Of a stretch of DNA of 64,000 nt, positions 11,972-24,672 are shown in pieces. Position 1 is the first letter of the stretch; the number at the start of each line of letters is the position of its first letter. A model generated the notes under the pieces. That model saw nothing but the letters and a program-made list of their open reading frames with translations, ran no database searches and was not told the origin of the DNA. The stretch spans positions 354,502,302-354,566,301 of the forward strand of contig CM068374.1 in assembly GCA_034769895.1 (NCBI GenBank), written 5' to 3'. The stretch is from Magicicada septendecula. Lineage: Eukaryota; Arthropoda; Insecta; Hemiptera; Cicadidae. Made by a program: the position numbers and the translations under genes.

Positions 11972-14661
11972 TGTAGCATGACAGATTATCCACTTAATAA
12001 AGAATGAAATATGATCATAAATAAATATCCAATAAAATAACTCTCAAAGTAAAATCCAAATAAAAACAAATAAGTATCACAATAAAATACAATAATAACT
12101 TGAAAAAGTAAAAATAAAGAAAAAACCACTATGCAACAAATATGTGTAAAGAAAAATAAACCCCAAAGAACTAAAATAAATTAAGAAAAATACCCAGGTA
12201 GGATAGGAGTAAGTAAGGAAGATACCCAGAACAAACCAACGCACATAATAAATATATGATAATGAAGAAACCAAGAATGAATAAGGAAGATACCCAGAAC
12301 AAACCAAAATACCTATTAAACAGGAACAAGTTTGAAGATACAAGATAGTAGGAGGAGAAGACTACAACAAATACACAAAAGAGACCCAGTAAGGAGAAAA
12401 CCAAAACCCCAAGGGAAATTAAATGTCACAAAATGAAAGTATAACACCCAAAAAAAAGAAATAATGTAAAATAAATGTAAACAAAAGTGTTTAGAGTGAT
12501 AAGAAAAAGTGCACCCATGAAAGTTATTGTATAATGAATAAAAAACAAATCTTAACAGTCCTCCATAAATAAATATCTTGATAATATAAAACTATAAAAC
12601 TGATTAGTGATAGTATCAAGAATTAACAGGGGACAAGTGCAAGTTATTATATTATAATAAATAAACTTCAAGAAGGTGCATAAAATACTTAAACTTAATA
12701 AAAGTGTACCTTTAAACAACTTTAAAGTTTTAATTTAACTTCATGAATACTATTTAATAGAATAGTATTATGAAAGGCAAAGACTAATGTTTCTAAAAGT
12801 GCCACTCTTTATCTGATAACATTCAATGAAATGAGTAAGATAAATAGAGAGCAGGTAGTGAATCAGTAAAGTGACAAGGGATACATCCCTAAAATAAAAT
12901 AAAAACAGATAAGACTGCACACAAGTAATTTTAAGAAAGGTTTAAAAATGAAGAAACGAATGTGTTATGTTTCTAGTTAAATCAATGAACTATATACAGA
13001 AATGTTGAAATAGAGAGTAAGGTTTTAATATTCTAAATGTTTATTATGTTTAATAGTTTTAATCAAGAATTCAATGTCTGAGTGTGGATACCATTCTTTT
13101 ATTATAAAATGTTTATTATGAGTTATTAGAAATAATCAAGACTAGAATGTCTGAGCTTAAATACCATGTTTTTCATGTCAAATAATTGTTATGTATTATT
13201 AGTTTAAATCCAATACTAAATGTTCTTGTAGTACAGTAAGGAATTGTTAATTAACACTGTATTAGAATAGAAGGTCAGAAAGGGTAGAATCTTATTTGGT
13301 ATCAAATCAAACAGAATGAACTAAAGAAAAGGATTATGTATTTAGTATTTCATAAAATCAAATAATAGCAAAAATATATTCAGTAGTATAATGTAAATTA
13401 TCTGCATGTAGCGAAAGCCAAAAAGAATTGAAACAATGTATTGCTAATATTAAATTGGCTAAGACTTTGTCAGGAGACGAAGGAAATGAGAACAGTTAAT
13501 TATTGGACCTTGTTGAGGACACTTGAACGAGATTTTAGCCTATATTAACCTATATATCAGACAAATATGGCGATTGGTCGGTAAGCCTAGCCTGCAGTGA
13601 AAAATAGTAAATGACAAAATTTTGAACTTAAACTTAAACTCAGTGAGAACATTTAATACAACAAGTAAACTAAAGTAATACGGAACGGTAAATGAGTGAA
13701 ATAATAACTTAAACCTATACAATAAATAATTCTTCATAACGAGACGAAAAGTGCCAGTTTCGACCTTATTGAACAAAATAAATTAAACATTATCACACAT
13801 ATTTAATTGAAGTGAATCACAAGACACTGAACCAGAACCATTCTACTAACACCAGAAGGAACAATCCCAACTGTGGAGACGAGGAAACATTGAAAAGGCA
13901 CCATTTATTGGAAGAAATTTTCATCGAGCTGTCTACGGTTTAACATATGCAGTCCGGGAGTGGCCATTTTGACTCCCACAATTCAAAGCAAGCTTTACCG
14001 ACATAGCCATCCAGACTTCGATGGTATTACATTTTTATTTAATAAACATTATATATTACTAATAACTTTGTACATTTTAATTCTTAAGCTTTTTACTTGT
14101 AAGTGTTATACTTTCTGACCTTACCCTTATCTGACTATATAAAATAACCTTTCAAAGAACCTAATAATTATAAAATACAGATGTAAAAATTAATCGACCG
14201 CCCTGAGAAAGAGTCGATACTACTGTGAATGATCGATTAACACTCGATCTATAATAAACAATTGTTAATAAATTTGGAATTTCTGCATATTGGTTTCTAT
14301 TTATTCATAAACTTAATAAATAAAATAGATTTAAGATCACGGACTATCCGAAAGGCGGCCTATACCAAGTGGTAGGAGAATACACAATTAAGAAGAAGAA
14401 CCGTTGATCGATTAGTGCGGGAGATAAACCAATTAACGCGGAAATTAATTCTAAAACTTCAAGGTGATACAGTACACAGAAACAGAAAGATAAGATTTGA
14501 ATAATTACACCAGACATTAACGAAATATAATTTAATAATTACAAACAACAAAAATCATTAAAATAAATATTTTTCAAAACAACCAAAATTTTTTATTTTT
14601 GGTAAAATATTTAAATTTTTTTATTTTGTAAAAAAACATTGAAAGTTATTATTTTGTTACA
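11972..14661. mobile_element. 2.69-kb solo LTR 'S' inserted in gag of element G
   Basis: The segment begins TGTAGCATGACAG and ends TTTTGTTACA. It is flanked by the 4-bp duplication ATAG (11968-11971 and 14662-14665). Removing it rejoins the gag reading frame of G. A related copy starts at 58164. Very AT-rich, with no coding potential that I trust. A phrase around AAGGAAGATACCCAGAACAA occurs twice (about 12216 and 12283). The orientation is unknown. Confidence 0.85.
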
Positions 14662-14665
14662 ATAG

Positions 14666-15150
14666 CTGACCACCAATTATCATTAATGCCTTTAAAACCC
14701 TCATCTAGAAAATTTTTTATTACACTCCACCAATTTTCTCTTGTTCTGTTGAGCCATTCGCTCACTCTTTCCAGGAATTCCATAGGGTTTCTTTTGTAGT
14801 CCCTGAAATTTATAGTTTCCCTATGGTCCGGCATTGTATTTTGAGCATAATACATTGGTCGGTTGCGGAGAATTTCCAGTTCTTCCTTGATTTTTCATTA
14901 GTACTTTCGTTAGTACTGTATATTGTTTCATTCATCTGTTTTATTAAATTTTAATTCATTTGTCTCATCTGTTCGGCCATGAATTCCATTACGTTTTGTA
15001 AATTCAGGCCTCCTCTCGCCTCGTCATTGTCACCAGCCTGTTGTTCCATCTCTCTGTCCTTGACTGCTTCTGCCTCGTGTTCCTGCATATCCTCTTCTGT
15101 TTCTGGGTTCGGTATTCTCTTCTGTGAAGTTGCTCGTCATGGCATTTCGA
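14666..15150 (-). pseudogene. N-terminal gag of element G
   Basis: Reading from about 15146, minus-strand frames give an acidic start (EEDMQEHEAEAVKDREMEQQ, NLQNVMEFMAEQMRQMN) and then a capsid-like part with INFRDYKRNPMEFLERVSEW and GINDNWWSAI, ending at the S insertion. Two or three frameshifts or stops separate the pieces. The RDYKRNPMEFL segment resembles the start of Gypsy capsid domains. Confidence 0.7.
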
Positions 15151-15228
15151 ATCTTATAGCAGTCGCCGCTAAAGTTAGTTTACTCAGGTTATTATTTATA
15201 GCGATCGTTTAATAATTTTCTAACTACA

Positions 15229-15246
15229 GCCCCACGTTGGGCGCCA
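15229..15246 (-). other. Primer binding site of element G
   Basis: The minus strand reads TGGCGCCCAACGTGGGGC, a perfect tRNA-Lys type site as used by several retroelements. It lies three bases from the LTR end at 15250. Confidence 0.85.
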
Positions 15247-15249
15247 ATC

Positions 15250-17170
15250 TGTAACGTTTCGTATGATAGAGAGAGAGAGTGTTGTTTTATATTTAGATTT
15301 ACTTATTATAAAGTATAAGGTTGGATTTAAGAAGTTGAATTTCTTTTACGCCTCGCGTTGGAAGCGCCAATCTGTAACGTATAGATTTTTATAAGTTTCT
15401 GGGCTGTGTTTTATTATAATAATTTATTTTTATTATTTGTTTTGACGTTCACTTTACTAGGTTGGATTACTAAGATGATTTATTAATTTAGTAAGTTGAT
15501 TTATTTAGATGAATCTCCTTTGATAGTATTATACTTAATGCCTCAAGTTGTAACTGCCACTCTGTAACGTTAAGTAATTTTTATGAATTAGTGAGTTAGG
15601 TCTCACGTCGATCAATGGTTTTAATAAAACCATAGTCGTAATAATGCAATAATATGCCTTAATTCCTCTTTCTTTATTTTTTATTATAAAAGAAAATAAT
15701 TATTTGTTTAATGGTTTAGTAAAAATTCATAAACATCGTTTGTATGGCGGAACTAGGCTTGATTGGGAATTGCGTTCGGTGGTGGTATCGAGTTGTCATT
15801 TGGAGGTTATCTTCGTAAACTATTATATGTGATGAAGTTCTAAATCATCGAAAAGGTTTCACTCTTCTTTTATTGAACAAAAATCCTTTAATTAAATTTT
15901 ATTCTGTAAATAAAACACATTTAACACCAATTGGGAATAATTATTAACATTTATTTCCATAAATTCAGCTTTAATGATTCTGAGATTGAAGTTGTTAATT
16001 GTCCGTATCGACTCTTGTTCTCAGTTTGATTCTTAACTTATCTTCAGTTATTATATTAATCCTTTGGGTTCTTTAGACTGCTATTAAAAAGTTCAAAAAA
16101 TGTCCACAAGAAGTACAGTACATTACAAATTATATAATTCTTATTTACTAATAAAGACAAAATTAATATTAATAAAATGTAACAAAATAATTGTTCAGCT
16201 TGATTTCCCAGCACCAGGAATGATGCTATCCCAGCATGCAACAGTAGTTGTGGCAAGATGCCGGCTTGTTGTCAAACCAAAATTAGTGGAATTACTCCTC
16301 AACAAGTTTTTACAAATAAAAATAAATCACACAAAATGTTCACTGTGTTTAAATTAGTTTTTTTTTTCTTTTCACTAGTGTTCTGTTGAAAAAAAGTGTT
16401 ATTTGAGTTAATCTTGGTGTCATGTAGTTGTAAAAGTGATAGATTAATAGGTTAACTCTCACAAAGTCCTTTTGGTTGAAAATAATTATTCACTTCCTAA
16501 AATATTTTTTACTTGTTCTTGTTTTATTATTATTTTATCTTCTCATTATTAACTCTTTCTTCTTATTTGATTCTATGTATTATAAAATTCACTTTTCTTC
16601 CACTTGGATCTGATTCGTCCTTACACTTTTGGATTAGAGCTGCATGGAGATGTTCTGAATACTTTCGTGTCTAACAATAGAATGTAGAATTTTTCTTTTT
16701 CTTTCGACTGCCTTGACCAAAATTCCCACTGGTCAATACCATTGGGTTAAGAGGTCATGTGACCCTGATTATTTAAATACATAGTTTTTACATTTTATAA
16801 TTGAAATTACTACCTATTTAGTACTTAACTAGTCTTAATTTAGTTTACATATTGATTTTCCTGATAAAAAGACAAACATTTTGATATCTCACGTGACATG
16901 TGTGAGTGTCCTAAAAGATATTTTAATATTTTAAAAAATTCTGTTTTATAAACCATTAAATATTTTTGTCATGTCAAAATCACATTACAATTTCATTAAT
17001 CTATTTAAAATGTTGTTGCTATTATAAAAATAAGGCCTATCTTAGTAATTTACTACTTCTTACTAATTTACAGTGATGTGATAGTTCACTTGTTATTTTG
17101 ACAATAATTTTTATGTTGACATTGGCCTATGTCTTGGTATTTCTTTAGTACAATGTTTCATTTTACAATT
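15250..17170 (-). repeat. 5' LTR of element G, proximal part
   Basis: It starts TGTAACGTTTCG on the plus strand and is interrupted by element B at 17171; the rest is 24673-25588. The total is about 2.84 kb. Two further degenerate copies of the primer-site/LTR-end junction occur inside it, near 15345-15383 and 15536-15575. No gene is seen. Confidence 0.75.
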
Positions 17171-18313
17171 TGTAATGGGACAAAAGGGGGTATTTTATTA
17201 CAATATAAATTTTATTCAACATTATTAAACATTTGTAATCGACGCAGAAAGTCCACTACATAAAACGGTGTGGTTCAGACAAAGTGCATTGGAATGTGAT
17301 GGATGTCGGTCAACGCAGTTCAATTCCAAGAAATCAAAGGTGTGTGACACACTCGTGCGCGCAACAACAAACAAGCGCGTGCGGGACGCCAAGCAGCTTC
17401 AACTGACTTTGTGAAAAAATGGCGAAACGATGAAAGTTTTGTGCCATGCGGTCCGATGCTGGCGGAAGTCTGGCTAAGTCACACCCATTTGCGTGACGTG
17501 ACGAAGGGCAGTGAAATTTCGTCGACATATAACACCTATGAATGACAGCGTACTTTGTGAACAGTGACGAACATTTTTACGTAGCAGGCATTGCTTTCCT
17601 CTCCAGCAACCCAAGTGGTGGGAGAAATTTTGGTAGCGTTCTTCCCAGTCGAATAAAACTCTCATTCCGGCCGGGATCTAAGAAAAAAACGTGTGCACAC
17701 TAAATTTAAATTTATTATGTAAAAGTATTATACAACAAATAAAAGTGAATAGAATCAGAAGAATAAGTCAGTGAAGTAAATGGAAAAGTGAAAATGTGAA
17801 TTAAAACTTTCGGACTATAAACGCACGTGGCATGTGGCAGCGAGAGGAATGACGCCGGTTGGGTAATTAATCAAAATAATTTCATTTTTTTTTTAAAGGG
17901 GTTCAAACAAAGTAGTCAGGGCAAAATGGGATTTTAAACGGTATAAATGTGAGTGCGAGCATGCTGGGCTGCTTTATTTAATATAAGGTACCTATTTTTA
18001 ACTTTTATTTATATAAGATTGTTTATCAGTATTTTAAGAAATTTTGTTTTTTGTATTAATTGTTTGGAGATAATGGATAACATAAAAGAAATGAATAATT
18101 CATGACATGAAAGTAGTTAAAGAGTAGAATAAAATTTCAACTGTTTCTTTTCATAAATGCGAGTTGCGTATGTTATTCAAATAACCTTACAATCATACTT
18201 GAATTGCACCGTTTGTGTGACGTAACTCTGGGCTGAAAGAAGATTTAAAGGTAAGTGGGAAAATAAAAATATATATATTATTATTATAAAAATGTATTAA
18301 AAATAACTTCACA
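17171..18313 (+). repeat. 5' LTR of element B
   Basis: It is about 1143 bp, starts TGTAATGGGACAAAAGGGGG and ends CTTCACA just before the primer site. The matching copy is at 23537. Short antisense open frames at 17334-17665 recur in the other LTR and are not judged to be genes. Confidence 0.85.
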
Positions 18314-18315
18314 AA

Positions 18316-18336
18316 TGGCGCATCCGAAACAGGGAC
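18316..18336 (+). other. Primer binding site of element B
   Basis: TGGCGCATCCGAAACAGGGAC lies two bases after the LTR. It matches the tRNA-Lys type site of D with three added or changed bases. Confidence 0.6.
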
Positions 18337-18524
18337 CAGTTTTTATAAATTGAAATTTGTATATAAAGACCGCACCGACAAGTGTATGCAAGTTTGATTT
18401 AAAGGTTAAGTAACTACGTAAAAATTACGTAGCATACATAAAATGGTACATCACTGTTCAAGTGTTAAGAGTTAAGTGGTAGATGTTTTTATGTAAACAA
18501 AGGTAAATCAGTAAACTTATAAAT

Positions 18525-19794
18525 ATGGCAGGAAATGATGAAAGTATTGTAAGTGAAATAATTAATTTTGACGAATCAGCTGTTATAAACAGCCCCAAAA
18601 TACATTCAACACCCAATGTAGGGAAAGACGATAAAAATGTAAATATAAGTGTTACAGATGAAACAAATATTGCAGAGGATTCAGAAGTCCAGTTAACTCC
18701 AACCTCAACAAAATGTAACAACGACGTTGATAATGACATGATGAGTATTTCATTAAATCAATTCGATAAAATGAATTGTAAATTTGATGTTATAAATAGT
18801 CGTTTTGACGAAATAAATACACAAAATGCTAAGTTTGAGGTTGATATGAATAAACGTCTGAATGAGATGGACGAATGCTTATATACATTTAAGGAACAAG
18901 TGATAGAGTCAGTAGAGGAACAAATTAAAAGGAAAGCAAATTAAATAATTAATAACAAGGTGAGTAATAATGATAATTGTAGTAATAAGGTAACAAGTGA
19001 TAACAATGATATTGAAAATGGTAATGTAATTGAAAATGTGGTATCAGAGAGTGATACATTGAAAATAATTAGTGAGATAATGAGTGAGAGTGAGAGAGAA
19101 ATGGGTTGCAAAGGGGTAGAAACATGTTGATCAGATAGAGAGAGAGTATGAAGATAGTGTACAAGTAGAGGGATGGCAGAGGGTAAATTTTTTTCGAGGT
19201 GTTGTGTGGGGTGAAGAAAAGTCTTCATGAAGGTATTGGGTAGAAAAGTGTTCTACTAATAATTGTTTTTTGAATTTTTTTGTTGTTCTTGGAGAAAGCA
19301 GGAAATGTTTTAATGTAGCAGTACCCTCTGCATGGAGTGAGAGAGAAAATGTGATATGGCGGTGGGGTGAGAGATTTTTAGAGAGAGATTTGTGTGTACA
19401 TGGTGAGATGCAAGTATTTAAGTTAGATAGAGGTTATAAAGAGTTGATAGAGAGATTAGGATGGGAGAAAACAAACTATATGAAATACTTACCTTGTAAA
19501 ATAGAGATGGATGGTTATTTTAATAATGCTGTTGTAGATGATAAACGCTTATTTGATGAAATTGATATAGTAAATGAATATGAAGATAAAATATATTACT
19601 TTATGTTGAACAAAAATACTTACAGAGACAGAATTGAAATCACAAATGTAGACAGGTTTTATGAATCAATAGGTAATAATGGTGTTAAATACTATGTTGA
19701 TAATGGTCATTATAATAATAATAATAAATGGAAGGTCGATAAAAATGATTTATGTTTTAAATATGTCAGATATCTATACAATGATGGAGGGTAA
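18525..19794 (+). pseudogene. Family ORF of element B (decayed)
   Basis: It starts with ATG at 18525 (MAGNDESIVSEIINFDES) and encodes a coiled-coil part with repeated RFDEINTQNAKFE-like segments, then a stop at 18944. The same protein continues in another frame (NNKVSNNDNCSN), with stops near 19130 and 19230. From 19270 a 174-residue frame gives the C-terminal domain: VPSAWSERENVIWRWGERFL, RDLCVHGEMQVFKLDRGYKE and the final YLYNDGG. Order and motifs match copies A, C and D. The function is unknown. Confidence 0.75.
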
Positions 19795-22700
19795 ATATAG
19801 ACTCAATAAATGAACATTTTAAATATTTTAATTTATGGTTCTGACCTTGCTAATTTAGGAAATGAAGTGTGGTAAACAGAAAAATAATGACAAAAGATTG
19901 TAAATAAATTTCTATTGAAATTGATTGTGTTTGTATTGTAAAATGTTTTATATAAACAACGTGTGTGTAGTAGAAATTGTTTTAATAGTAATAATAATAT
20001 TTTATCAGACCAAATAAATAATGAGTTTGTAATAAAGGAAATGTAATTGTTCTGAAGTAATGTAATTAAAATATGTTGTGTTAATGGTTGATGGAATTAA
20101 AATAATTTGAGATGTTTAAATATTTTTGATTGATTTACAATGTTATATAATTGAATTGTGATGATAAATTTAAATTATTTTATGAGATTTAAATTTGATA
20201 ATAATTAATAAATAAATAAATGTTAAATTGTGTTTAGTTTGTGGAATAACATGGTTGTTAAAATGTTTCAGAAGGTACATGGAATTATTGGTGTTTGGTG
20301 TTTGGTGTTTATATTTGTGTGAATATGATAGTATGTGAGTGATGTAATGTAAGTATGATTTTTATAATGCAATTTAAATAAAGTAAAATGTTCAATGTCT
20401 AAATAGCAAATTTTAAATGAAATGTTATGTAAAAGGAAGGTCGATAACAAAGAAAAATTTTTGGAAAAGTTAATGGTATAGTAAATAATTGATAATTAAT
20501 TAATAGAAGTTCAATTGAAATTAAAATATAATGTTTATAATTTTATATGCAAATGTAAGGTGTGTAATTTCTGATCAACCTTAAGTGTGAATTGTTTGTT
20601 TTAATGGAATAATCACAATGGTAATTATGAGTGTATTGTATGTATTATGTTAAGAATGAAAAAGTAGTTAATATACCCAAACATATAAGAGTTGACCTTC
20701 TGTGAATTGCAGTAGCAGTGTCAGTGTGAACCTTATATGTCTTTTGGTAGTTTCCCCATATTTCGGGCGGTCACGGTTTCACCAGGCCCTGGCCGTGGAA
20801 TTATGTAAGTAGAAACAAAATTGGTGAATGTTGAAATTGAACAGGGGGTTAAAACAGGGGAAACTACATAACTATGGAACAGCGGCTATCGTCGAAGGTG
20901 TCGATAGTGCCGTGATTAAGGGTGTGTGAATCATGTTAGTAGGATTACTGGTGTCCTCGGACATTAGTAATACCGAATTTTTATGTAACGCTGAACCAAG
21001 AACGGTATAAGCAGCGTCTATACCTTATACATGTAACTTCAGTTCTTGGGAATGCAAATGGACGCAACAGTCCACCAGCAGTAAACAATAGTGTGTGTGG
21101 TAAAGGAGCTGGCAGTTACAAGCCAGGGGCACAGATAACGCATCTGTGCACAAGATAAATACCTAGACCGACCGGCAGGTGGTTTACCTAATTGTAACTG
21201 GGTAAAAGGGGGGATTTTAAGTAACGATGTAGTAGGTGGGTAGCTGTAAATTCAGTGAGAGGGTGACGATCTCTGTAAACAGTGGGCGGTCAACTTATAA
21301 CACGACTCTATAGAGAGAGTTGGGGGTTGGCAATCCATAGAGCTGTTCAGTAACTATTGCTATGACTATGACTCAATGAGTAGCGATGTATGTCCCTATG
21401 AGAGCAAAATGATTTTAAGTACCAGATTTAAATTGTAATGAATTCAAATAACATTGCAGGATAACTATATAATTTTGTGTATGTGTATTAATTGTATGTA
21501 GTATGTTAGATATAAGGATTGTAAAAATGTGTATTTCATATAATTGTTGAATGGTATCTATAGTAAGGTCATTCACCTGACCAAGAACATCAGCTGATTG
21601 CTGGAATTATAAATGTAGTATGTCACATCTAACTGATTTGCAAATTTTTCAATGTAATTAACTGTTTGAATATAATTAAAATTGAATATAGTTAATGATT
21701 GAATAATATATTTTCAATGTGTTTGATAGATTGGGAATTAAATGGTAAAATGAATTGAGATAGTTTTGAATTTTCAAGAGTTAAAATGTGAAATGTGATA
21801 AATGTTAGAATTTGGGTGATTATTATTTCAATAGGACATTTAAATTAGTCCAAGTTAAGTTTAAAAGGGGAGTTGAACAAAGTAAGATTGTTGTGAATAA
21901 ACGTAATGTAGAATTTGAGAGGTAATAGTGACACAGTAGCTATGGGGAAAATATGTAGAGTAATGATTGATATATTGAGGTAATAAATAAAGGGAGATAT
22001 TTTGTAAATGAAAGTGAGGTAATGGGAGAGTAATTAGTGATAGGTGATTTTGTAAGGGGGGTGGTGTGATAAGGAGTCCTCAACGAAAAGCGGACTAGGG
22101 AGAGTCCAGGAACCAAATAAGGGAATGAGCATTGGGAAGGGAACACACATCCTGAGTACAAAGGGGAGAGAGTATTTTGTTATAAGAGTAGAATGATGCG
22201 AAATGAGTTGAGTAGTAAGTTAGGAGTAGAGAATGGTTGGTAGATGTTTTGATAGATGGGTGTCATACTAGTTAAAGCTGTTAAGTGAGTATTAGAGTCA
22301 GAAGGGGGGTAAGATTATATATAAATGCCAAGTTGTAAATCGAAATGTTGTTATGAGTAAACAAGAGTCACCCAAACTAATTGAGTAGGAAAGTATTAAA
22401 GAAAGAAAGTCATAGTCAAAATATAAAATTAAATTGAAACAAGTGACAGATTTTAATAGAAGTTGAAAATAATTAAAGCTATAAAATGTGTAATTTTGGT
22501 CAATTGAAATGTAAATTTTATTGTTTATTGTAATAATAACCATGTTAATTTTAAATGTCTTATTTTATTATGTTGTACTATGTTTGAAGGTAAAAATTAT
22601 AAAGATGTTTCATGTATTTTATGATGTAGCTTTGTGTAACATATGTATGTCAAGGTCGTTCACTTGACCCAGAGAGATCAGCTGATGGTTGATTTTATAG

Positions 22701-23487
22701 ACAAGACCAGTTTCTAGCAATTGATTGATGCAATTTTGTCGCTTAATTGAATTAAATTATTTTGATTTTTTCTGAGATTGGTAAAAATTATATTTTGATA
22801 AATTTAATTAAAAAAAAAAAAAAAATTATTTTTCCGCCTGCCATATAAGTGATGTTTGAGTTTCAAGTATATTATTGTTTATGTGCGTTACTAGTGTTTA
22901 TTGAATTATATTGTTTAGAATATATGTGTAAACAAATGTTAGAGTAAGTGAATTCATGTTTTAATAAGGTGTTCAATTTGTTTTTTCTTGAGGATTGTTA
23001 TTAGTAGTGAAGAAAATTGATAGGGTTGATAGATTCATGTAAAAGATTTTTTTATTTTTTGAGTTTGAGAAAGTAATGGAGATATAACAATTTGATTTTA
23101 AACGCAAATGAATTTTTGAATTTAAAGATAAATATGTTATGAATTTTAAATAAGGAATTTGTTAGGATGTATTAATGAATGTGTGTACGCGCCCAGTACT
23201 TGCTAAAGGCAGCCCAGTAAGCATGTAAGGGGGAATATATCGGTTGAGAATTGGCATGGTATGAGGCCAGGGTTTTGATTTTGGGGGTAGAATGGTAGAA
23301 GGTTAGGTGCGCTGTGGTGCGTGTCTGTTCGATTTTATGGTGTTGGGATCTCGCATAGAGAAGTCCAGTAATATCGTTCAGGTGCAGCCATGGTCGCCGA
23401 ACCAGGGGGATAGTTTACCCATGAAGCGTTAAGAAATTAACGGGGGTTGTTGGCACCATATCCTCTCCGATCCTCTTAGGGGTTTAG
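19795..23487 (+). other. Noncoding interior of element B
   Basis: No convincing gene. Conserved family blocks lie near 20745-20930 (CCCCATATTTCGGGCGGTCACGG) and 21860-22160, and again shortly before the 3' LTR. A run of 15 or more A lies near 22810. Confidence 0.6.
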
Positions 23488-23536
23488 CAATGAGATTTCT
23501 TCTGTCTTGGCAGAAGATCTCTCATTGGGGGGGTAT
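23488..23536 (+). promoter_or_regulatory. Hairpin plus polypurine tract at 3' end of element B
   Basis: CAATGAGATTTCTTCTGTC pairs with CAGAAGATCTCTCATTG around a TTGG-like loop. The purine run GGGGGGGTAT follows, then the LTR at 23537. Confidence 0.75.
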
Positions 23537-24672
23537 TGTAATGGGACAAAAGGGGGTATTTTATTACAATATAAATTTTATTAAACATTTGTAATTGACG
23601 CAGAAAGTCCACTACATAAAACGGTGTGGTTCAGACAAAGTGCGTTGGAATGCGATGGATGTCGGTCAACGCAGTTCAATTCCAAGAAATCAAAGGTGTG
23701 TGACACACTCGTGCGCGCAACAACAAACAGGCGCGCGGACGGGACGCCAAGCAGCTTCAACCGACTTTGTGAAAAAATGGCAAAACGATGAAAGTTTTGT
23801 GCCATGCAGTCCGATGCTGGCGGAAGTCTGGCTAAGTCACACCCATTTGCGTGATGTGACGAAGGGCAGTGAAATTTTGTCGACATATAACACCTATGAA
23901 TGACAGCGTACTTTGTGAACAGTTACGAACATTTTCACGTAGCAGGCATTGCTTTCCTCTCCAGCAACCCAAGTGGTGGGAGAAATTTTGGTAGCGTTCT
24001 TCCCAGTCGAATAAAAGTCTCATTCCGGCCGGGATCTAAGAAAAAAACGTGTGCACACTAAATTTAAATTTATTATGTAAAAGTATTATACAACAAATAA
24101 AAGTGAATAGATTCAGAAGAATAAGTCAGTGAAGTAAACGGAAAAGTGAAAATGTGAATTAAAACTTTCGGACTATAAACGCACGTGCCATGTGGCAGCG
24201 AGAGGAATGATGCCGGTTGGGTAATTAATCAAAATAATTTCATTATTTTTTTTAAAGGGGTTCAAACAAAGTAGTCAGGGCAAAATGGGATTTTAAACGG
24301 TATGAATGTGAGTGCGAGCATGCTGGGCTGCTTTATTTAATATAAGGTACCTATTTTTAACTTTTATTTATATAAGATTGTGTATCAATATTTTAAGAAA
24401 TTTTGTTTTTTGTATTAATTGTTTGGAGATAATGGATAACATAAAAGAAATGAATAATTCATGACATGAAAGTAGTTAAAGAGTAGAATAAAATTTTAAC
24501 TGTTTCTTTTCATAAATGCGAGTTGCGTATGTTATTCAAATAACCTTACAATCATACTTGCATTGCACCGTTCGTGTGACGTAACTAGGCTGAAAGAAGA
24601 TTTAAAGGTAAGTGGCAAAATAAAAATATATATATATTATTATTATAAAAATGTATTAAAAATAACTTCACT
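23537..24672 (+). repeat. 3' LTR of element B
   Basis: It is a close copy of 17171-18313 with scattered substitutions and a short deletion near its start. The last base differs from the 5' LTR (T for A), if the end is placed here. Confidence 0.8.

Larger units (their letters stand above)
17171..24672 (+). mobile_element. Non-autonomous LTR retrotransposon 'B' (RT-less family)
   Basis: LTRs at 17171-18313 and 23537-24672 begin TGTAATGGGAC and end at AACTTCAC(A/T). The interior holds a primer site (18316-18336), the broken family ORF (18525-19794), long noncoding DNA and the 3' hairpin with polypurine tract (23488-23536). It is inserted in the right LTR of G. The target duplication is unclear: AATT on the left, AACT on the right. 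More LTR differences than in A suggest it is older. Confidence 0.85.

Noticed and set aside
12077..12404. Two overlapping membrane-like frames rich in Phe, Leu and Tyr.
   Set aside because: They fall in the S solo LTR in low-complexity AT-rich DNA and reflect base composition.
18316..18336. Reading the primer sites as a sign of a retrovirus.
   Set aside because: tRNA-Lys primer sites are also used by insect Gypsy-type elements, and no env gene or RT is present in these copies.
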